64,000 nt of DNA from Conus ventricosus (lineage: Eukaryota; Mollusca; Gastropoda; Neogastropoda; Conidae): the NCBI GenBank assembly GCA_018398815.1, contig CM031615.1:48986469-49050468 (forward strand), given 5' to 3'. Shown piece by piece: positions 22,160-32,685 of the stretch. Made by a program: the position numbers and the translations under genes. The number at the start of each line of letters is the position of its first letter. The stretch's first letter is position 1. The notes under the pieces are model-generated. The model did not search any database, had not been told where the DNA came from, and saw nothing but the letters and a program-made list of their open reading frames with translations.

Positions 22160-22811
22160 TCACAACTTTCCCGCTTTGTCTTTGATTTTTATATTAAATG
22201 ATCCAACCCTCCCACAAACTAATCTTTTAAACTGTAAATTAGGGAATTGTATAATTTCATAATCGCAATATGCAGCTTTCCCTGATGGAAGAGCTCTTAA
22301 AACAGTTGAGGGCCTTCCGTCATATAAGTTTTCATCAGTGCTCAGCTCATCCAAATGAACATAGAGTAATGAATGTAATGCAAGATCGAGCGGACTTTCC
22401 CCCTCATAAGTAGTTTGGGTTGGTGTAACTCTAAATCTATAATTGTTAGCTGTAAAGCCTAACATTTTAGCTAGTTCTTTATCAAAATAGTAACCTACTT
22501 CTTCTTCAGGCTTGAATGTTAACATTGTTTTTAGATTCGCATTGTTAAGTTTGAGAGTAATGTCGAAGTTACTCATTGCTTCTTTTAGTGAGCAAAACCC
22601 GTAATAACCATCAGCTATTGTTAACTGGCTAACTAATGTTCCTGCATTATCAATTTTTTGAATTCTTATTATTCTTCCTGGATTCACTTATATTAAACCA
22701 TACGACTTTGTAAAATATTTCATGAAGTGCAACCATTTTGGCTCCGCATTCGTTATCAATAGCATGTTCTAAAAACGAAGGGCGGTCTTGGGTTGTTATT
22801 GTTACAAACAT
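22160..22811 (-). pseudogene. Probable minor capsid (penton-type, jelly-roll) protein with one frameshift
   Basis: The ATG at 22811 opens MFVTITTQDRPSFLEHAIDN. After about 42 codons the frame is lost near 22685, and the homologous reading continues as an open frame to the stop at 22160 (including GYYGFCSLKEA, LLYVHLDELS, TVLRALPSG and a C-terminal KRLVCGRVGSFNIKIKDKAG). The pattern of a ...LYV.LD... strand followed by a C-terminal ...I.I.D..G segment is familiar from Polinton proteins that I associate with the minor capsid. This is from memory of the family, so the specific role is tentative. The start codon is only 21 bp from the divergent gene at 22833. Confidence 0.5.
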
Positions 22812-22832
22812 TTTTTTTTAAACGAAATAAAA
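22812..22832. promoter_or_regulatory. 21-bp divergent intergenic gap
   Basis: This A/T-only stretch apart from one C and one G (tttttttttaaacgaaataaa) separates the start codons of a minus-strand gene (22811) and a plus-strand gene (22833). Any promoter elements for both must lie here or overlap coding sequence. Confidence 0.5.
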
Positions 22833-24039
22833 ATGAGTGCATTCAAATATACTGGTGCAAAATATTCTGTTGGGCCGCACTACAATCTTAAAAATATAGC
22901 AACTGATACTCTTGACATTGCTGTGACCCAGACTGCCTCTTTTCATAAAAAGGTGAGTACTCCATTGAAGAGCTATCTTAACCCCCTATTGAAAACGACC
23001 ACATCAAGAAAGCGTGGTTTAGTCATCCGATGCAGTTTTATCAGAACCAGTTAAACTTTGCTGTGTTTTGCGCATCAACTGGGTGTGGAGTGTCATATGT
23101 TGATCATTTAAATCACCATGATCCTTTGGTGAGGTCAGTGTACAGATTTCATTTTATTACACCTTCAGACGTATTTTGACTGAACTGCAAGCACCATTAC
23201 CAAATGACAAACCATTTAATCCACTCAGCAACAGAATAGACATGAAGGCTTTTGAAAGGATCTGTAACGAATTCAATATTAACTTCAAGACAGGCTTTAG
23301 ACAAAAGTTGGATCATAATCATGGCCTAGGCGACCTTTATTTTCGGGGCACGCACAGAAAGTATAACTATGACTGGCATCCTCCTTTCAAATCTTTCTTT
23401 TTTGGCACAACTGTTGAGCCCGGGCCCCTACAGCAAGAGCATAAAACAGCATGGACAACATTTATCTTAGACACTTCTAAGGCCTAACTAGGGCGGGAAT
23501 AGAACGAATAAAACGACTCTATTCGTACTTACGTTTGGTGTTTGCTAGGTTCGCAAGCACAGCAAGATCGAGCATAACTGATCTTTCTACTGCTTTGACG
23601 CACAAAAACAATACTTAGCAAATTTAGAGGACGCCATTTAATTCTACAGTTGATTTACCTTCAAGTATTCAAAGGTACCAACATGTTTTACAATACGCAA
23701 GATCGAAAGTAGACTTTGCTGTTGGCACTGGTTTATACTGCTGCCTTCTGACCTCAGACTCCAGATAGGTACAATAATAAACTATAATAATGAAATTCTT
23801 ATAGCAGGCAATGAACAGAAGGTTGGGAAAAACGACATAAATTCTGAGCCAGTAATATTACAAACAATAAAAGAAACCCAAGATTAAGTCATCTAATTCC
23901 CGAAGTCCAAACCCCCAAAGTCATTGAAGGCTCAGCAAAGCTCGCGGACTCTGTTCGCGATGACCATGAATATGAAAAGACAGCGCTTGTTCTTGGATTA
24001 ACTGGCATAGGATTACTTGGTCTTTATCTTACTAAATAG
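22833..24039 (+). pseudogene. Conserved Polinton structural-type protein with C-terminal membrane segment, several frameshifts
   Basis: The ATG at 22833 opens MSAFKYTGAKYSVGPHYN. After a frame change near 22990 the sequence continues with FAVFCASTGCGVS and then RILTELQAPLPND (23180 on), KAFERICNEFNINF and the GLGDLYF region, open to 23487. Further pieces in other frames include GLTRAGIERI (about 23490) and a final block (about 23895-24039) ending in the hydrophobic ALVLGLTGIGLLGLYLTK. I recognise the FxVxCAxTGCGVS and xRxICNEF motifs as typical of a widespread Polinton protein of uncharacterised function. At least four frame changes make this copy non-functional as assembled. Its 3' end overlaps the convergent minus-strand gene by about 28 bp. 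Confidence 0.65.
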
Positions 24040-25213
24040 TAACCCAACTATTACAAGAACTAATGACCATAAGTGCTCGGCCATAAAGCCACTACTTTGC
24101 TTGCAGTAGACAAAAGCAGCTGACAATACTCCCCAATATTCCTGGTAAAGCGTCCACGGCTTTACCAGCTAATTTTTTTAATAAACTTGCAAGATGATCA
24201 AGCTGTTTTTTACCCATGATTTATCAGGCGGAGATGGAGGGGGATGGCGGCGGAGGTACTGAACTTTGGCCACCGCCGCCTGTAATAGCCAACACCATGT
24301 ACTTATTGCAAATCCTAAGGCAGTTATAACGCTTGCTAATGTGACGCCTTGCTCTCTAAACAGCGTTCGTATTCGTTCTGCTAGCGTTGTGTCTTCATAT
24401 AAAATTTTCCGGATATTTTTCTCTTATTCTATTCACTTGAGTTCGTAATTGGTCCCGGTTAGTAGTCGTCACTTCTAGTCTTGCTGATCTTTCTTGTTCA
24501 AGATCTTTTAGTCTTTGGGCTATTCTTTCTTTAATATCAGGCCCTAAGTTGGCGTCATCAGCCTCAACGAGTTTTTCTTTTTCTCTTTTTATATGCTTAT
24601 CTAGTTCACCTAGTTTTGCTAAATTGTTTGTTAATTCGCCTTTGTGGTTCTTAAAGTACGATCAAGGGCTAATAATTCTCGCATAGGCAATGGGGAATCA
24701 TTAATTGTTTTTAACGCTGTTTCTTCTGAAAAACTGGTTTCTGCTTCTATTGCATTTATTAATTCGCCCTGCCGATTGATTTAATTCTTTAAGTTCCATG
24801 TTTTGCATTTGGTTATCTGTCGGGAGTTCTTGTAGTGTGTTTTGAAGTTTAGCAACTGCATCCCTATCTAATTTTGGTCTAGCAATGCCAAGGCGATTTT
24901 GTACGCTCGCAGGGTGCCTATTTCTAATTGAACCCACGGCTAAAAACTTTGATGGTCTTTTTTAGTTGTAAGCCGAACAAGTTGTCCTTGGGCGTTTTTC
25001 ACAGACAAATGCCCATCTTCTAATTCAAAATCATTTGGGTCTATAAATTCGGGACGTTCTTGGCCTAAACTTTTGTAAATGCTTCGACCGTACTTTCTGT
25101 TAATTCACGCCGCATTGAGAGCGTTGAGCGATGCTGTGTCAAAGGGATCATTTCACTCATGTCGTCTCCAGGATCAAAAACATCATAATCTTCTTCGCTT
25201 CAATTCCTGCCAT
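24012..25213 (-). pseudogene. Polinton coiled-coil protein with two hydrophobic segments, several frameshifts
   Basis: It starts at the ATG at 25211-25213. Recognisable blocks on the minus strand are YDVFDPGDDMSEMIPLTQHR, SVKNAQGQLVRLTTKKDH, the open stretch 24701-24937 (KLDRDAVAKLQNTLQELPTD) and a charged coiled-coil part (KREKEKLVEADDANLGPDIK). The C-terminal half holds RIRTLFREQGVTLASVITAL (hydrophobic segment 1), a Gly/Pro-rich linker, a SLLKKLAGKAVDALPGILGS block and a final membrane segment near 24040 (HLWSLVLVIVGLLF). This layout is familiar from many Polintons, though its role is unknown to me; membrane association is predicted. At least five frame changes. It is divergent with the capsid gene, with a gap of 39 bp. 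Confidence 0.65.
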
Positions 25214-25252
25214 GTTTTTAAATAATTAACTTTTTATTTTGCTTCATTAAAA

Positions 25253-26521
25253 ATGGCGCAGCAAGCACATGGCTCGATTCTTGACCCGCATAGAAGACTG
25301 AAAGAACCCAATGGCGTGAAGGGAAATAAGCGGAATATTACTGTTCCAAATAATCCATTACTATTGATGCAGATCAAATTCTTACTGTCAAATTTCCAGA
25401 CCTAGGAGCGGATGAAGTGATTGTGCCAGGCTCTGCACGTCTTACTTTCAAAATAGAACTCGCTTCAACAACAGACCCAAACAGGACAGTTGTACAGAAT
25501 CTGGGGCGGGCAATCGTTAAGAAAATTTCTATAAAACTTGAGGGGCAAGAAATATTTTCTTTACACAATGCAGAATATTTTTAACCTATTCTGATCTATG
25601 GCTAACCGGGAATGAAAGGGCTGATCTTGCGTTTCAAGGAAATCGAAAATGAAGAGAAGCGCTAAAACATAGAATAGGCGCTGAAGATACTAAAGACGCA
25701 AAAAGTATGTAGCCGTAAAGTTTGCGTATGGAAATCGCTTTTCCATTCCTTAGATTTTGAGTTGTTAAAAGCGCATGCACCATACTTTCAAGGAGCATTA
25801 AAAGACAGATTGTCATATGAACTAACTTTTAATGAATACAAACGTGTTATCAATCATCAGACACCGAAGCAAAGTACAGCATTTCTGACATCTCGTTAGA
25901 GTTTGACGTTGTTAGCAACCCTAATTTAGCAAGGCTGATTGAGCAACAATATCAGTCAAAATTAGCAATATATTACGAAAGAGTGATTCATCATACAACA
26001 TATCCCAGAAGCAGGGCAGACACTATATGGAATTTTAGTTTTAGCGTCGCTGCAAGGTCCCCTTAAGGTATTTTATTGCTGTGTGAAGATGAAGAACCGT
26101 TCAAAAGAGCAAGTGAAAAGTTTTTTAATCCTAAAATAACGAAAGTGCAATGTACAATTGACGGTAGTCCCAACCAAATCTACGCTAGCGGGCTTAGACC
26201 TTATCATCATTTTGACGAAATAAGAAAATTGTTTGGGGTGGGAGGGGTAGAAGTGTAACAGCAGACCTAGTGTCTAAAGATTTACATCTTCACAATGTTA
26301 GGCTTGATGATTATTTAACAACAAAATACGGTTTATGGGTTGACCTAAGGTCAACGGAGGATAATCAGTTGTATGGAAGCGGAGAGAGCTGTGAGAGACG
26401 TAATAAACATTCAAATTGATAAAGAAGAAGAAGCGATAAAACCGCTTAATGTACATTTGTTTTTAATATATGATGCGCAGCTGAATATTAAAGAAAACAG
26501 ATTAAAAGAGATACGATACTA
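25253..26521 (+). pseudogene. Polinton major capsid protein (double jelly-roll type), many frameshifts
   Basis: The ATG at 25253 opens MAQQAHGSILDPHRRLKEPN. The homologous reading then hops frames. One long open block at about 25357-25582 contains VPGSARLTFKIELAS and NRTVVQNLGRAIVKKISIKL, a signature of the Polinton major capsid protein. Later blocks include APYFQGALKDRLSYELTFNE, EFDVVSNPNLARLIEQQ, the open frame at 26076-26258 (ITKVQCTIDGSPNQIYASGL) and a C-terminal NVHLFLIYDAQLNIKENRLK ending at 26521. Total span is about 420 codons. The predicted fold is a double jelly roll forming icosahedral capsid hexamers. I count roughly eight frame changes, so no full-length product is possible from the sequence as given. 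Confidence 0.8.
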
Positions 26522-26544
26522 AATTATTTTTATTTTAAAAAAGC

Positions 26545-27110
26545 ATGTCTGTTACGGTTTATCCAAATGTGCCTACAGCGCCGCCAAAAGAAGAGATAGT
26601 AGAAACCCCTAACATAAAAACCTTCAGATTAACCAACATTACACAAATGCAGCAAGTACTAGAGCAAGACCTTTCAAAATACAGCAAAACCAAACGAAGG
26701 TATTCTGCTGCCTTTAATGCTGTTACATATGTTAATACTGGAACATCGACTATAAGCGCTCTATCAGCAGGAACGAGTGTAGGCCTCTTAGCAACAGGCA
26801 TAGGTGCACCGCAGCTTTACCTCTAGGCGGGTTGTCTTTAGCTCTCGGTCTGTGTTCATTAGCTGTAAGTGGCGGCTGGCAAAAAATTAAAAACTAAACT
26901 CCAAAGCACACAGCTATGGTTCAACTAATAACGGCTAAACTTAGTTCGTTTAAACTGACAATAAATAAAGCACTAGCTGACTCAAACATCACGGATGAAG
27001 AATTTAATCGTTTACAGGCCGATTTTGATGACTACAAAAGACAAAAGTTTGATCTTCAAAGAAAGGCGAGGACAAGTTTTTCTCAACAGCCAGACCCGAG
27101 CAGATAAAAA
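26545..27110 (+). pseudogene. Polinton membrane protein with hydrophobic centre and coiled-coil C-terminus, one frameshift
   Basis: The first open part (26545-26826) starts MSVTVYPNVPTAPPKEEIVE and runs into a small-residue hydrophobic region (STISALSAGTSVGLLATGIG). A frame change near 26815 leads to a second hydrophobic segment (GGLSLALGLCSLAVSGG) and then, in the frame open at 26916-27107, to AKLSSFKLTINKALADSNIT and EEFNRLQADFDDYKRQK, a helical tail. Paired hydrophobic segments followed by a coiled coil suggest a membrane-interacting virion protein, which is inference. The family recurs next to the capsid gene in other Polintons as far as I recall. Confidence 0.6.
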
Positions 27111-27299
27111 AGGAATGCTTAAAAAAAGTAACGAGACATTAAACTCTGTTCTAAACAGCTCACATTAACAACATCGAAGGGTGTTTATACTTTAGTTTAT
27201 GAGTCTAAGCACAAAAAGACCGTTGATATTGATTCTGATTAAGCCGTTGTATTTTTTTTTAATTTAAATAAATATGTTGGCTTAGAAAAGAAAGACAGC
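27111..27299 (+). other. Gap between Polinton genes, probably the decayed C-terminus of the preceding gene
   Basis: Frames here contain SNETLNS-like and VLNSSH-like fragments but no open reading. The stretch ends in an AT-rich run (27250-27280) before the ATG at 27300. Confidence 0.4.
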
Positions 27300-30200
27300 A
27301 TGGCTAAGATATATGAAGGCCAGATGAATTGTTTGAAGGAATGCTTGAGAGAGAGCGTTTATCAAGAGCACTGAATGATATTGATTTAGAAGTCATTGAC
27401 CCAACAAACGTACAGGCAAGTGTTGTTCATGCTATTTCTCAAGTTCCAGGCAAACTAACAATAGACCCGCCAGTTAAAGTAATGTTAGCTGTTTTAATCG
27501 ACTATGTAACAATAAATGAAGAAAATCTAGAAGTCTGGGTCTCGACTAAACAACAGACTATTCTTTCCTCTAATGACTTAACACCCGGTTGGGCAGACGA
27601 AACTGCTTACACAGTTTGACGCTGCCGCTGAAGAAGCTAAAATGAGAGGCTCTGGTTGGTCAGAGGGCGAAGTCTTAGAGATTAGATTAAAACAGGCTAA
27701 GTATGCACCGATTGTAGGCAAGGCTTACATTCCGCTGCCCCGAGAGTTGGTTTTAAAGAGAGCAGTTTTAAACATAAAAATTCAGACAACAAATGTTTCA
27801 TGTGGTGCGTTCTTGCAAGGCTGCATCATGTCCGCGAACACGCAGAGGAGAGTGACTAACTATCGGCAATACACCAAAGATCTTAACTTCAATGGAATAT
27901 CCTTTCTGTTAGTGTAGACCAAATTGATCAGTTTGAAGAACAAAACAAACCAATAACTGTCAATATCTACACATGGGATGAGGAAACAAATCTACAGCCG
28001 ATTAAAGTGTCCAAGAACAGTCCAACAATTGGCGAGCCAGACAAAAATCATGTTGACTTACTACTAATGTTTTCACCAGCGGGGCTGCCACATTACACAT
28101 TGATACGAACAATGAGTAAACTAATGCAGCATACTTCAAAAGATGGGCACAAACAAGAATTCTGCAGAAAATGTTTAACAGAATGCCATCTGTTCAAGCC
28201 GCAAGCGAACATAAGAAACATTGTATCGGCCCAGTTGACTGTAATACAGAACTAATTACGCCCCACCTGGATCTAAAGTTAGTTTTAAGAACTGGAAACG
28301 GATGCAACATTCTCCATACGTAGTTTACGCAGACTTCGAGTCGCTTATTGTTCCTATGAAGGGCCAGCGCCACAAAAACTTCGAAAAAACAGTCTTAATG
28401 AGTAATCATCAGATTTGTTCATTTGCCTTCATCATTGTTAGGTCGGATGGCGCTCATTCAACGCCAGAATTATACAGAGGGCGAGATGCTGCAGAATACT
28501 TCTTAAACGCATGCAGCAAGTGCGTAATGATTGTTCTAATAATCTGAATTTATCTGAAATCATAATGGCGCCTGAAGACCAAGAACAGTATGCCTCAGCC
28601 ACTCACTGTTGGATTTGTGGTTTAGAACTCAGTGAGGAAGCCAATCCAAAAGTAAGAGACCATGATCACATTAGTGGAAAGTTCAGAGGAGCAGCACATA
28701 GTAAATGCAATCTTCAACTAAAGTTTGAACCAAAGACATGGAAGCTGCCTGTATTCTTTCATAACTTGCGAGGTTACGACTCTCATCTTATAATGAAAGC
28801 AGTAACCGACTCCTTCAGGGTGTCATGCATTGCACAGTCATCAGAAAAGTACATGTGTTTCACTTTAAATAACATGTCTTTTTATGACTCTATGCAGCAC
28901 ATGATGGGTTCATTAGAGTCGCTGGCTATATCCTTAAAGTCCTGCCCAATAACGGAAGAATATTTTGACCCAACGCTTGTTAGAAAGGGTGTTTACCCTT
29001 ATGAATACATGAACAGTTGGGAAAGGTTTGATGAAGACACACTTCCCCCTAAAGGCGCGTTTTTTCTAGTCTCAGAGGAAAGGACATTAGCGACTCCGAT
29101 TACCAGCATGCCCAAGATGCTTGGCAAAAGTTAGATTGTTTAAAACGATGGGAGACTATCATGACTCCTATTTAATGGCTGATACATGTTTGTTGGCGGA
29201 CGTCTTTGAAAATTATAGGAAGACCTGCATGAAACATTACAGCCTGGATCCCGCGCATTATATTTCTGCGCCCGGGATGAGCTGGGACGCTTTCTTAAAG
29301 TTTACTGAGAGTAAAGATTGATTTATTGTCAGATTTACCAATGATTCAGATGATTGAAAACGGGTTGCGTGGGGGAATTAGTATGGCGTCGCATCATTAC
29401 TGTAAAGCAAACAACAAATACTTGGACGACTATGATCCGAGTAAAAGGTCTAACTATCTCATGTATTTAGACGCAAACAATCTGTATGGTTGGGCAATGG
29501 CGCAATCACTTCCATTACGTAACTTCAAGATGTACACAGGTACGAATAATATTCAAAAGGCATTAAAGTGGTTTGAACAGTTTAACGCCTGATCAGCAGC
29601 GTGGCTTCATTCTAGAAGTTGACTTAGAATATCCTCATGAACTCCATGACCTCCATAATGACTATCCATTAGCAGCAGAAAGTCTAAAGATGGATCCAAG
29701 AGAGCCGCCTAAACTTGTGCCCAATCTTCGGGGCAAAAAAAATTATGTCTGTCATTACAGACTTCTACAATTTTATTTAAGGCATGGTTTAAAGTTAACA
29801 GCTGTTCATCGTATAATTGCTTTTGATCAAGAACAGTTCATGAAACCATACATCATGAAGAACACTGACCTCAGAACTAAATCCACAGATGCTTCAGAAA
29901 AAGACTTTTTCAAGTTGATGAACAACAGCTGTTTTGGAAAGACTATGGAGAATCCGCACAAGCGCAAAGATGTCAGATTGGTCACCAGAGAGAATGAAGC
30001 AATTAAGCTGACTTCAAAACCTAATTATCAGGACTTTAAAAGATTTCATGATCAGCTTTTTGGCATAATGATGAAAAAAAAGAAAGTCAAATTAGACAAA
30101 CCTGTATTTATTGGGTTTACTGTTTTAGAATTATCAAAGCTTTTGATGTTAGAGTTTCTTTATGACTACTTTAAGCCCTCGTATCCCGAGTCCAGAGTGC

Positions 30201-30693
30201 TTTACCACAGATACAGATAGTTTTGTTATAGATATCCCTACTGAAGACATCTATAAAGACATGGAATTAGAAGTAGCTAAAGGAGCGAGTGGATGGTACG
30301 ACACATCCGATTACCCTAAAGATTTTGCCTTTACATTCAATTACTAACAAGAAGGTTTTAGGAAAGATGAAGGATGAATTATCTGGAAAGGTGATCAAGG
30401 AGTATGTGGGGTTAAGGTCAAAAATGTACAGTATTTCGAGCCAGGAGAAAATCATTAAGAAAGCAAAGGGAATATCTCGCAGCGTTGTGCAGTCAAACAT
30501 ATCGCATGGCAACTACAAAGAAGCATTGTTTGGTAATAAGACTTTTCATCATGACAACGTAAAACTGCGATCTAATCTCCATGAGATCAACACAAACGGT
30601 TGTAACAAAGAAGTCGTTAGATAGAACAAACACAAAACGGGTGTTTGTTAATCCAGGGTTTTCATATGCAAATCGGGCACTGGAGGACCACAT
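27300..30693 (+). pseudogene. Protein-primed family B DNA polymerase (Polinton PolB) with embedded endonuclease-VII-like zinc motif; many frameshifts
   Basis: The N-terminal region spans 27300-28260 (GSGWSEGEVLEIRLKQAKYA, AYIPLPRELVLKRAVLNIK, zinc-like FCRKCLTEC). The 3'-5' exonuclease begins at 28320 with VYADFESLI (Exo I). At 28590-28735 a CWICGLEL ... VRDHDHISGKFRGAAHSKCN motif resembles an endonuclease VII/HNH treble clef. FFHNLRGYDSHLIM (Exo II) and YHDSYLMADTCLLADVFENY (Exo III) follow. Polymerase motif A is YLDANNLYGWAM (about 29465), motif B KLMNNSCFGKTMEN (about 29915), and motif C DTDSF (about 30208), the last in a different frame from motif B. The end (about 30660-30693) lies near VNPGFSYANRALEDHI. 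All catalytic motifs survive, but at least seven frame changes break the gene. Confidence 0.9.
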
Positions 30694-31000
30694 AAACAGG
30701 GGGGGTTATATTTTTCATCAACTTTTATTATAAGATCAATCATAGCTTCATCCAATTCATTTAAATCTTTTCTCATGTTTGCTTGATGCGTTCGAATTTT
30801 TTTTATTTATTTCAAGATATTCTTTTTCCCCAATTTGGGGGTTTGAGTTGTAGGTGATCTGGATGATTTAGCATGCATTGATTAATCCCCGAAAATGTTT
30901 CCTTAATAGCATTACACACATGAAATGATTCCCGTATCATTTTCAAGGTCTCTTCCTTTACCATTCTTGTTTCGTTCTGCGCTTCCTTCTGGCCTTCCAT
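30694..31000 (-). pseudogene. Small helical Polinton protein, frameshifted, function unknown
   Basis: The minus-strand open frame at 30812-31000 starts MEGQKEAQNETRMVKEETLK. Beyond a frame change near 30825 a likely continuation contains KDLNELDEAMIDLIIKVDEK, reaching about 30700. It is charged and helical with no motif I can assign. It lies between the convergent polymerase and integrase genes. Confidence 0.45.
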
Positions 31001-31073
31001 TTTAAACCAAAATATGTTTACGTAAATTAATTAAAGCGGAACTGTGTCTGGTGGATTATCTGCAGTTCTTCTT

Positions 31074-31979
31074 TCACAAAAGATCTTGAGGAGCTGGTTG
31101 TTTTGTTGTGTCAGTTTCTCGTAAATAATACACGGGCGGATTCATTTTTACAATTCTTTTTATTTCATATGGATCAACACTCCAAACCGGATCGGTTGCC
31201 CTGATGCGAGTGTCCCCTTCTGCTTCCCCCGGTAAATAAAGGTACCTTACTTTCAAACCAAATGGTAATAGTTTGCCGGATGAAGACTCTCCTTCAACAG
31301 CATTTATTGTTTTTCTTTTGATTGCTTGTACTGGTTTTAGGCCTTTAAATTCTTCATTATTCATTGCGCGCAAAACTGAGGGCAATCTTCTAACCCATTC
31401 TGTGTTGCGAGAGTTGTCAATAAGCTCTCTGTGATACTGGTAGGAGAAAAGTCTTTCGGCTAACTGTTTGTTAAAGTTTTCAACTAAAGCCTGTGATCTG
31501 TGAACTCCCGGAATGTCTCTTCTAATAGTAACTCTGTGTTTTAACAATAATTGATTCACTTGGCCTTTAAATTCTTTCCCATCATCGACTTGAATCATGC
31601 GAGGATAAGTTAAAGGGCCTCGTTGATATATCAGTTGTATGGCAACAGCAACGGCAGAAGCACTCTTTTGTGTTAATGGTTCCGCATCTTTGTATCTTGA
31701 AGCTATGTCAATGACTGTGAGTGCGTACTTAAATCTTTTTCGTCTAATCGTATCAGAGGGTAAATATAGAAGGTCCATTTGATGGGTGTCGTTTGGAGTT
31801 GTATTGACAAAGTGTGGTCTCTGTATTCGCCTAGGCGCTGGTAAATAAATTTGCCAAATCGCTTGTTTAGATAACCATTTTTTTGCTGTTTGTTCACTAA
31901 CTCCAGCTGCTTGGCTTAGCTTTTGTATTGCTGTGATGCCCTTCCAATATCCTTTGGGCGAATAATAGATTTTGTTCAT
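31074..31979 (-). CDS. Polinton integrase (retroviral-type rve, DDE)
   Basis: An intact 301-codon frame. The N-terminal part (YYSPKGYWKGITAIQKLSQA, then KWLSKQAIWQIYLPAPRR) is a helical region that precedes the catalytic core. The core carries HQMDLLYLP (first Asp, about residue 69), MIQVDDGKEFKG (second Asp, about 132) and SQALVENFNKQLAERLF (Glu, about 167), a D-x62-D-x34-E arrangement typical of this enzyme family. The C-terminal part GLKVRYLYLPGEAEG ... ATDPVWS is typical of Polinton integrases. The predicted role is joining element ends to host DNA with a short target-site duplication. The start is the ATG at 31977-31979, eight bases after the upstream gene's stop. All catalytic residues are kept. 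Confidence 0.95.
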   Translation of the reverse strand: MNKIYYSPKGYWKGITAIQKLSQAAGVSEQTAKKWLSKQAIWQIYLPAPRRIQRPHFVNTTPNDTHQMDLLYLPSDTIRRKRFKYALTVIDIASRYKDAEPLTQKSASAVAVAIQLIYQRGPLTYPRMIQVDDGKEFKGQVNQLLLKHRVTIRRDIPGVHRSQALVENFNKQLAERLFSYQYHRELIDNSRNTEWVRRLPSVLRAMNNEEFKGLKPVQAIKRKTINAVEGESSSGKLLPFGLKVRYLYLPGEAEGDTRIRATDPVWSVDPYEIKRIVKMNPPVYYLRETDTTKQPAPQDLL

Positions 31980-31986
31980 TTTTTAT

Positions 31987-32396
31987 TCAGCCAATATTAT
32001 GTGCAACAAAATACACGACGGTCATACCAAAGGCAATAAACGCGATTTCTTGCATCTTTTGTTTTTTCTGATGGTTGATAAAAGTCACTGAATTTTGGTG
32101 GGGGCAATGTCTGGACCGGTTTGCCTGTTACTAGATAATATTGTTTTATTGCTTGATCAACATTTTTTAAATATGTAAGCTGCATGCCCCTGTTTTTTCA
32201 GTGTGTCATTAATAAAATCTAACTGCTCAAGTCTCTGCTTTTCATAGGCGTCTTGTGCAGCTGCTAGTTGCTCCATAGCTTTGTTATGTCTTTTTCTCTC
32301 GCCGTCATCCCGCAGTTTACTAAATGCGAAATTACTTCCGCTAAAAGCAAGCGCATTCACCACAGCGCCACCTATCATCATTACGAGTGAAGCCAT
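31987..32396 (-). pseudogene. Small Polinton protein with N- and C-terminal hydrophobic segments, two frameshifts
   Basis: It opens MASLVMMIGGAVVNALAFSG (hydrophobic) and a charged helix (RHNKAMEQLAAAQDAYEKQR). After a frame change near 32180 it continues with VDQAIKQYYLVTGKPV and PPPKFSDFYQPSE. A second change near 32065 leads to a terminal hydrophobic AFIAFGMTVVYFVAHNIG and stop at 31987. I recognise the order and the SDFYxPSE motif from other Polintons, where it is one protein next to the integrase. The role is unknown, probably membrane associated. The stop is seven bases from the integrase start, suggesting shared transcription. Confidence 0.65.
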
Positions 32397-32418
32397 TTTT
32401 TATAAATGTATTTTTTAT

Positions 32419-32649
32419 TTACATATTTATACTGTCTGGAATTATTCCTTGCTTGACTAGAAAATTTTTCGTGGCAACCGAAGCTGCAATGATAGCAATC
32501 AGCTTTGCTGAATCCTCAAAGTCTAGTTTGCCAAGATCTGCTGGTTTAATTCTTAACAAGCTTTTACCAAGCATTGAGTATCCTACACTTAGACCTCCAA
32601 TAACAGCAGAATGGTATACAAGGTTGGTAACAGTTTTTTCGGTGCTCAT
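32419..32649 (-). CDS. Small Polinton membrane-type protein, intact
   Basis: A 76-codon frame starting MSTEKTVTNLVYHSAVIGGL, with YSMLGKSLLRIKPADLGKLD in the middle and a second hydrophobic stretch (LIAIIAASVATKNFLVKQGI). The SMLGK...PADLGKLD pattern is familiar from Polintons upstream of the integrase. No function is known to me. It forms a divergent pair with the gene at 32686, with 36 bp between starts. Confidence 0.7.
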   Translation of the reverse strand: MSTEKTVTNLVYHSAVIGGLSVGYSMLGKSLLRIKPADLGKLDFEDSAKLIAIIAASVATKNFLVKQGIIPDSINM

Positions 32650-32685
32650 TTTTTAAAAATAAAATAATTATAATTTAATAAAAAC
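32650..32685. promoter_or_regulatory. 36-bp AT-only divergent gap
   Basis: The stretch between start codons at 32649 (minus) and 32686 (plus) is almost entirely A and T, including ataattataatttaataaaa. It is a likely bidirectional promoter. Confidence 0.5.

Noticed and set aside
22160..22687. Start codon at 22687 for the minor-capsid-type ORF
   Set aside because: The codon there is GTG, not a likely start in this setting. An ATG at 22811 with a homologous N-terminal reading is better, with a frameshift between.
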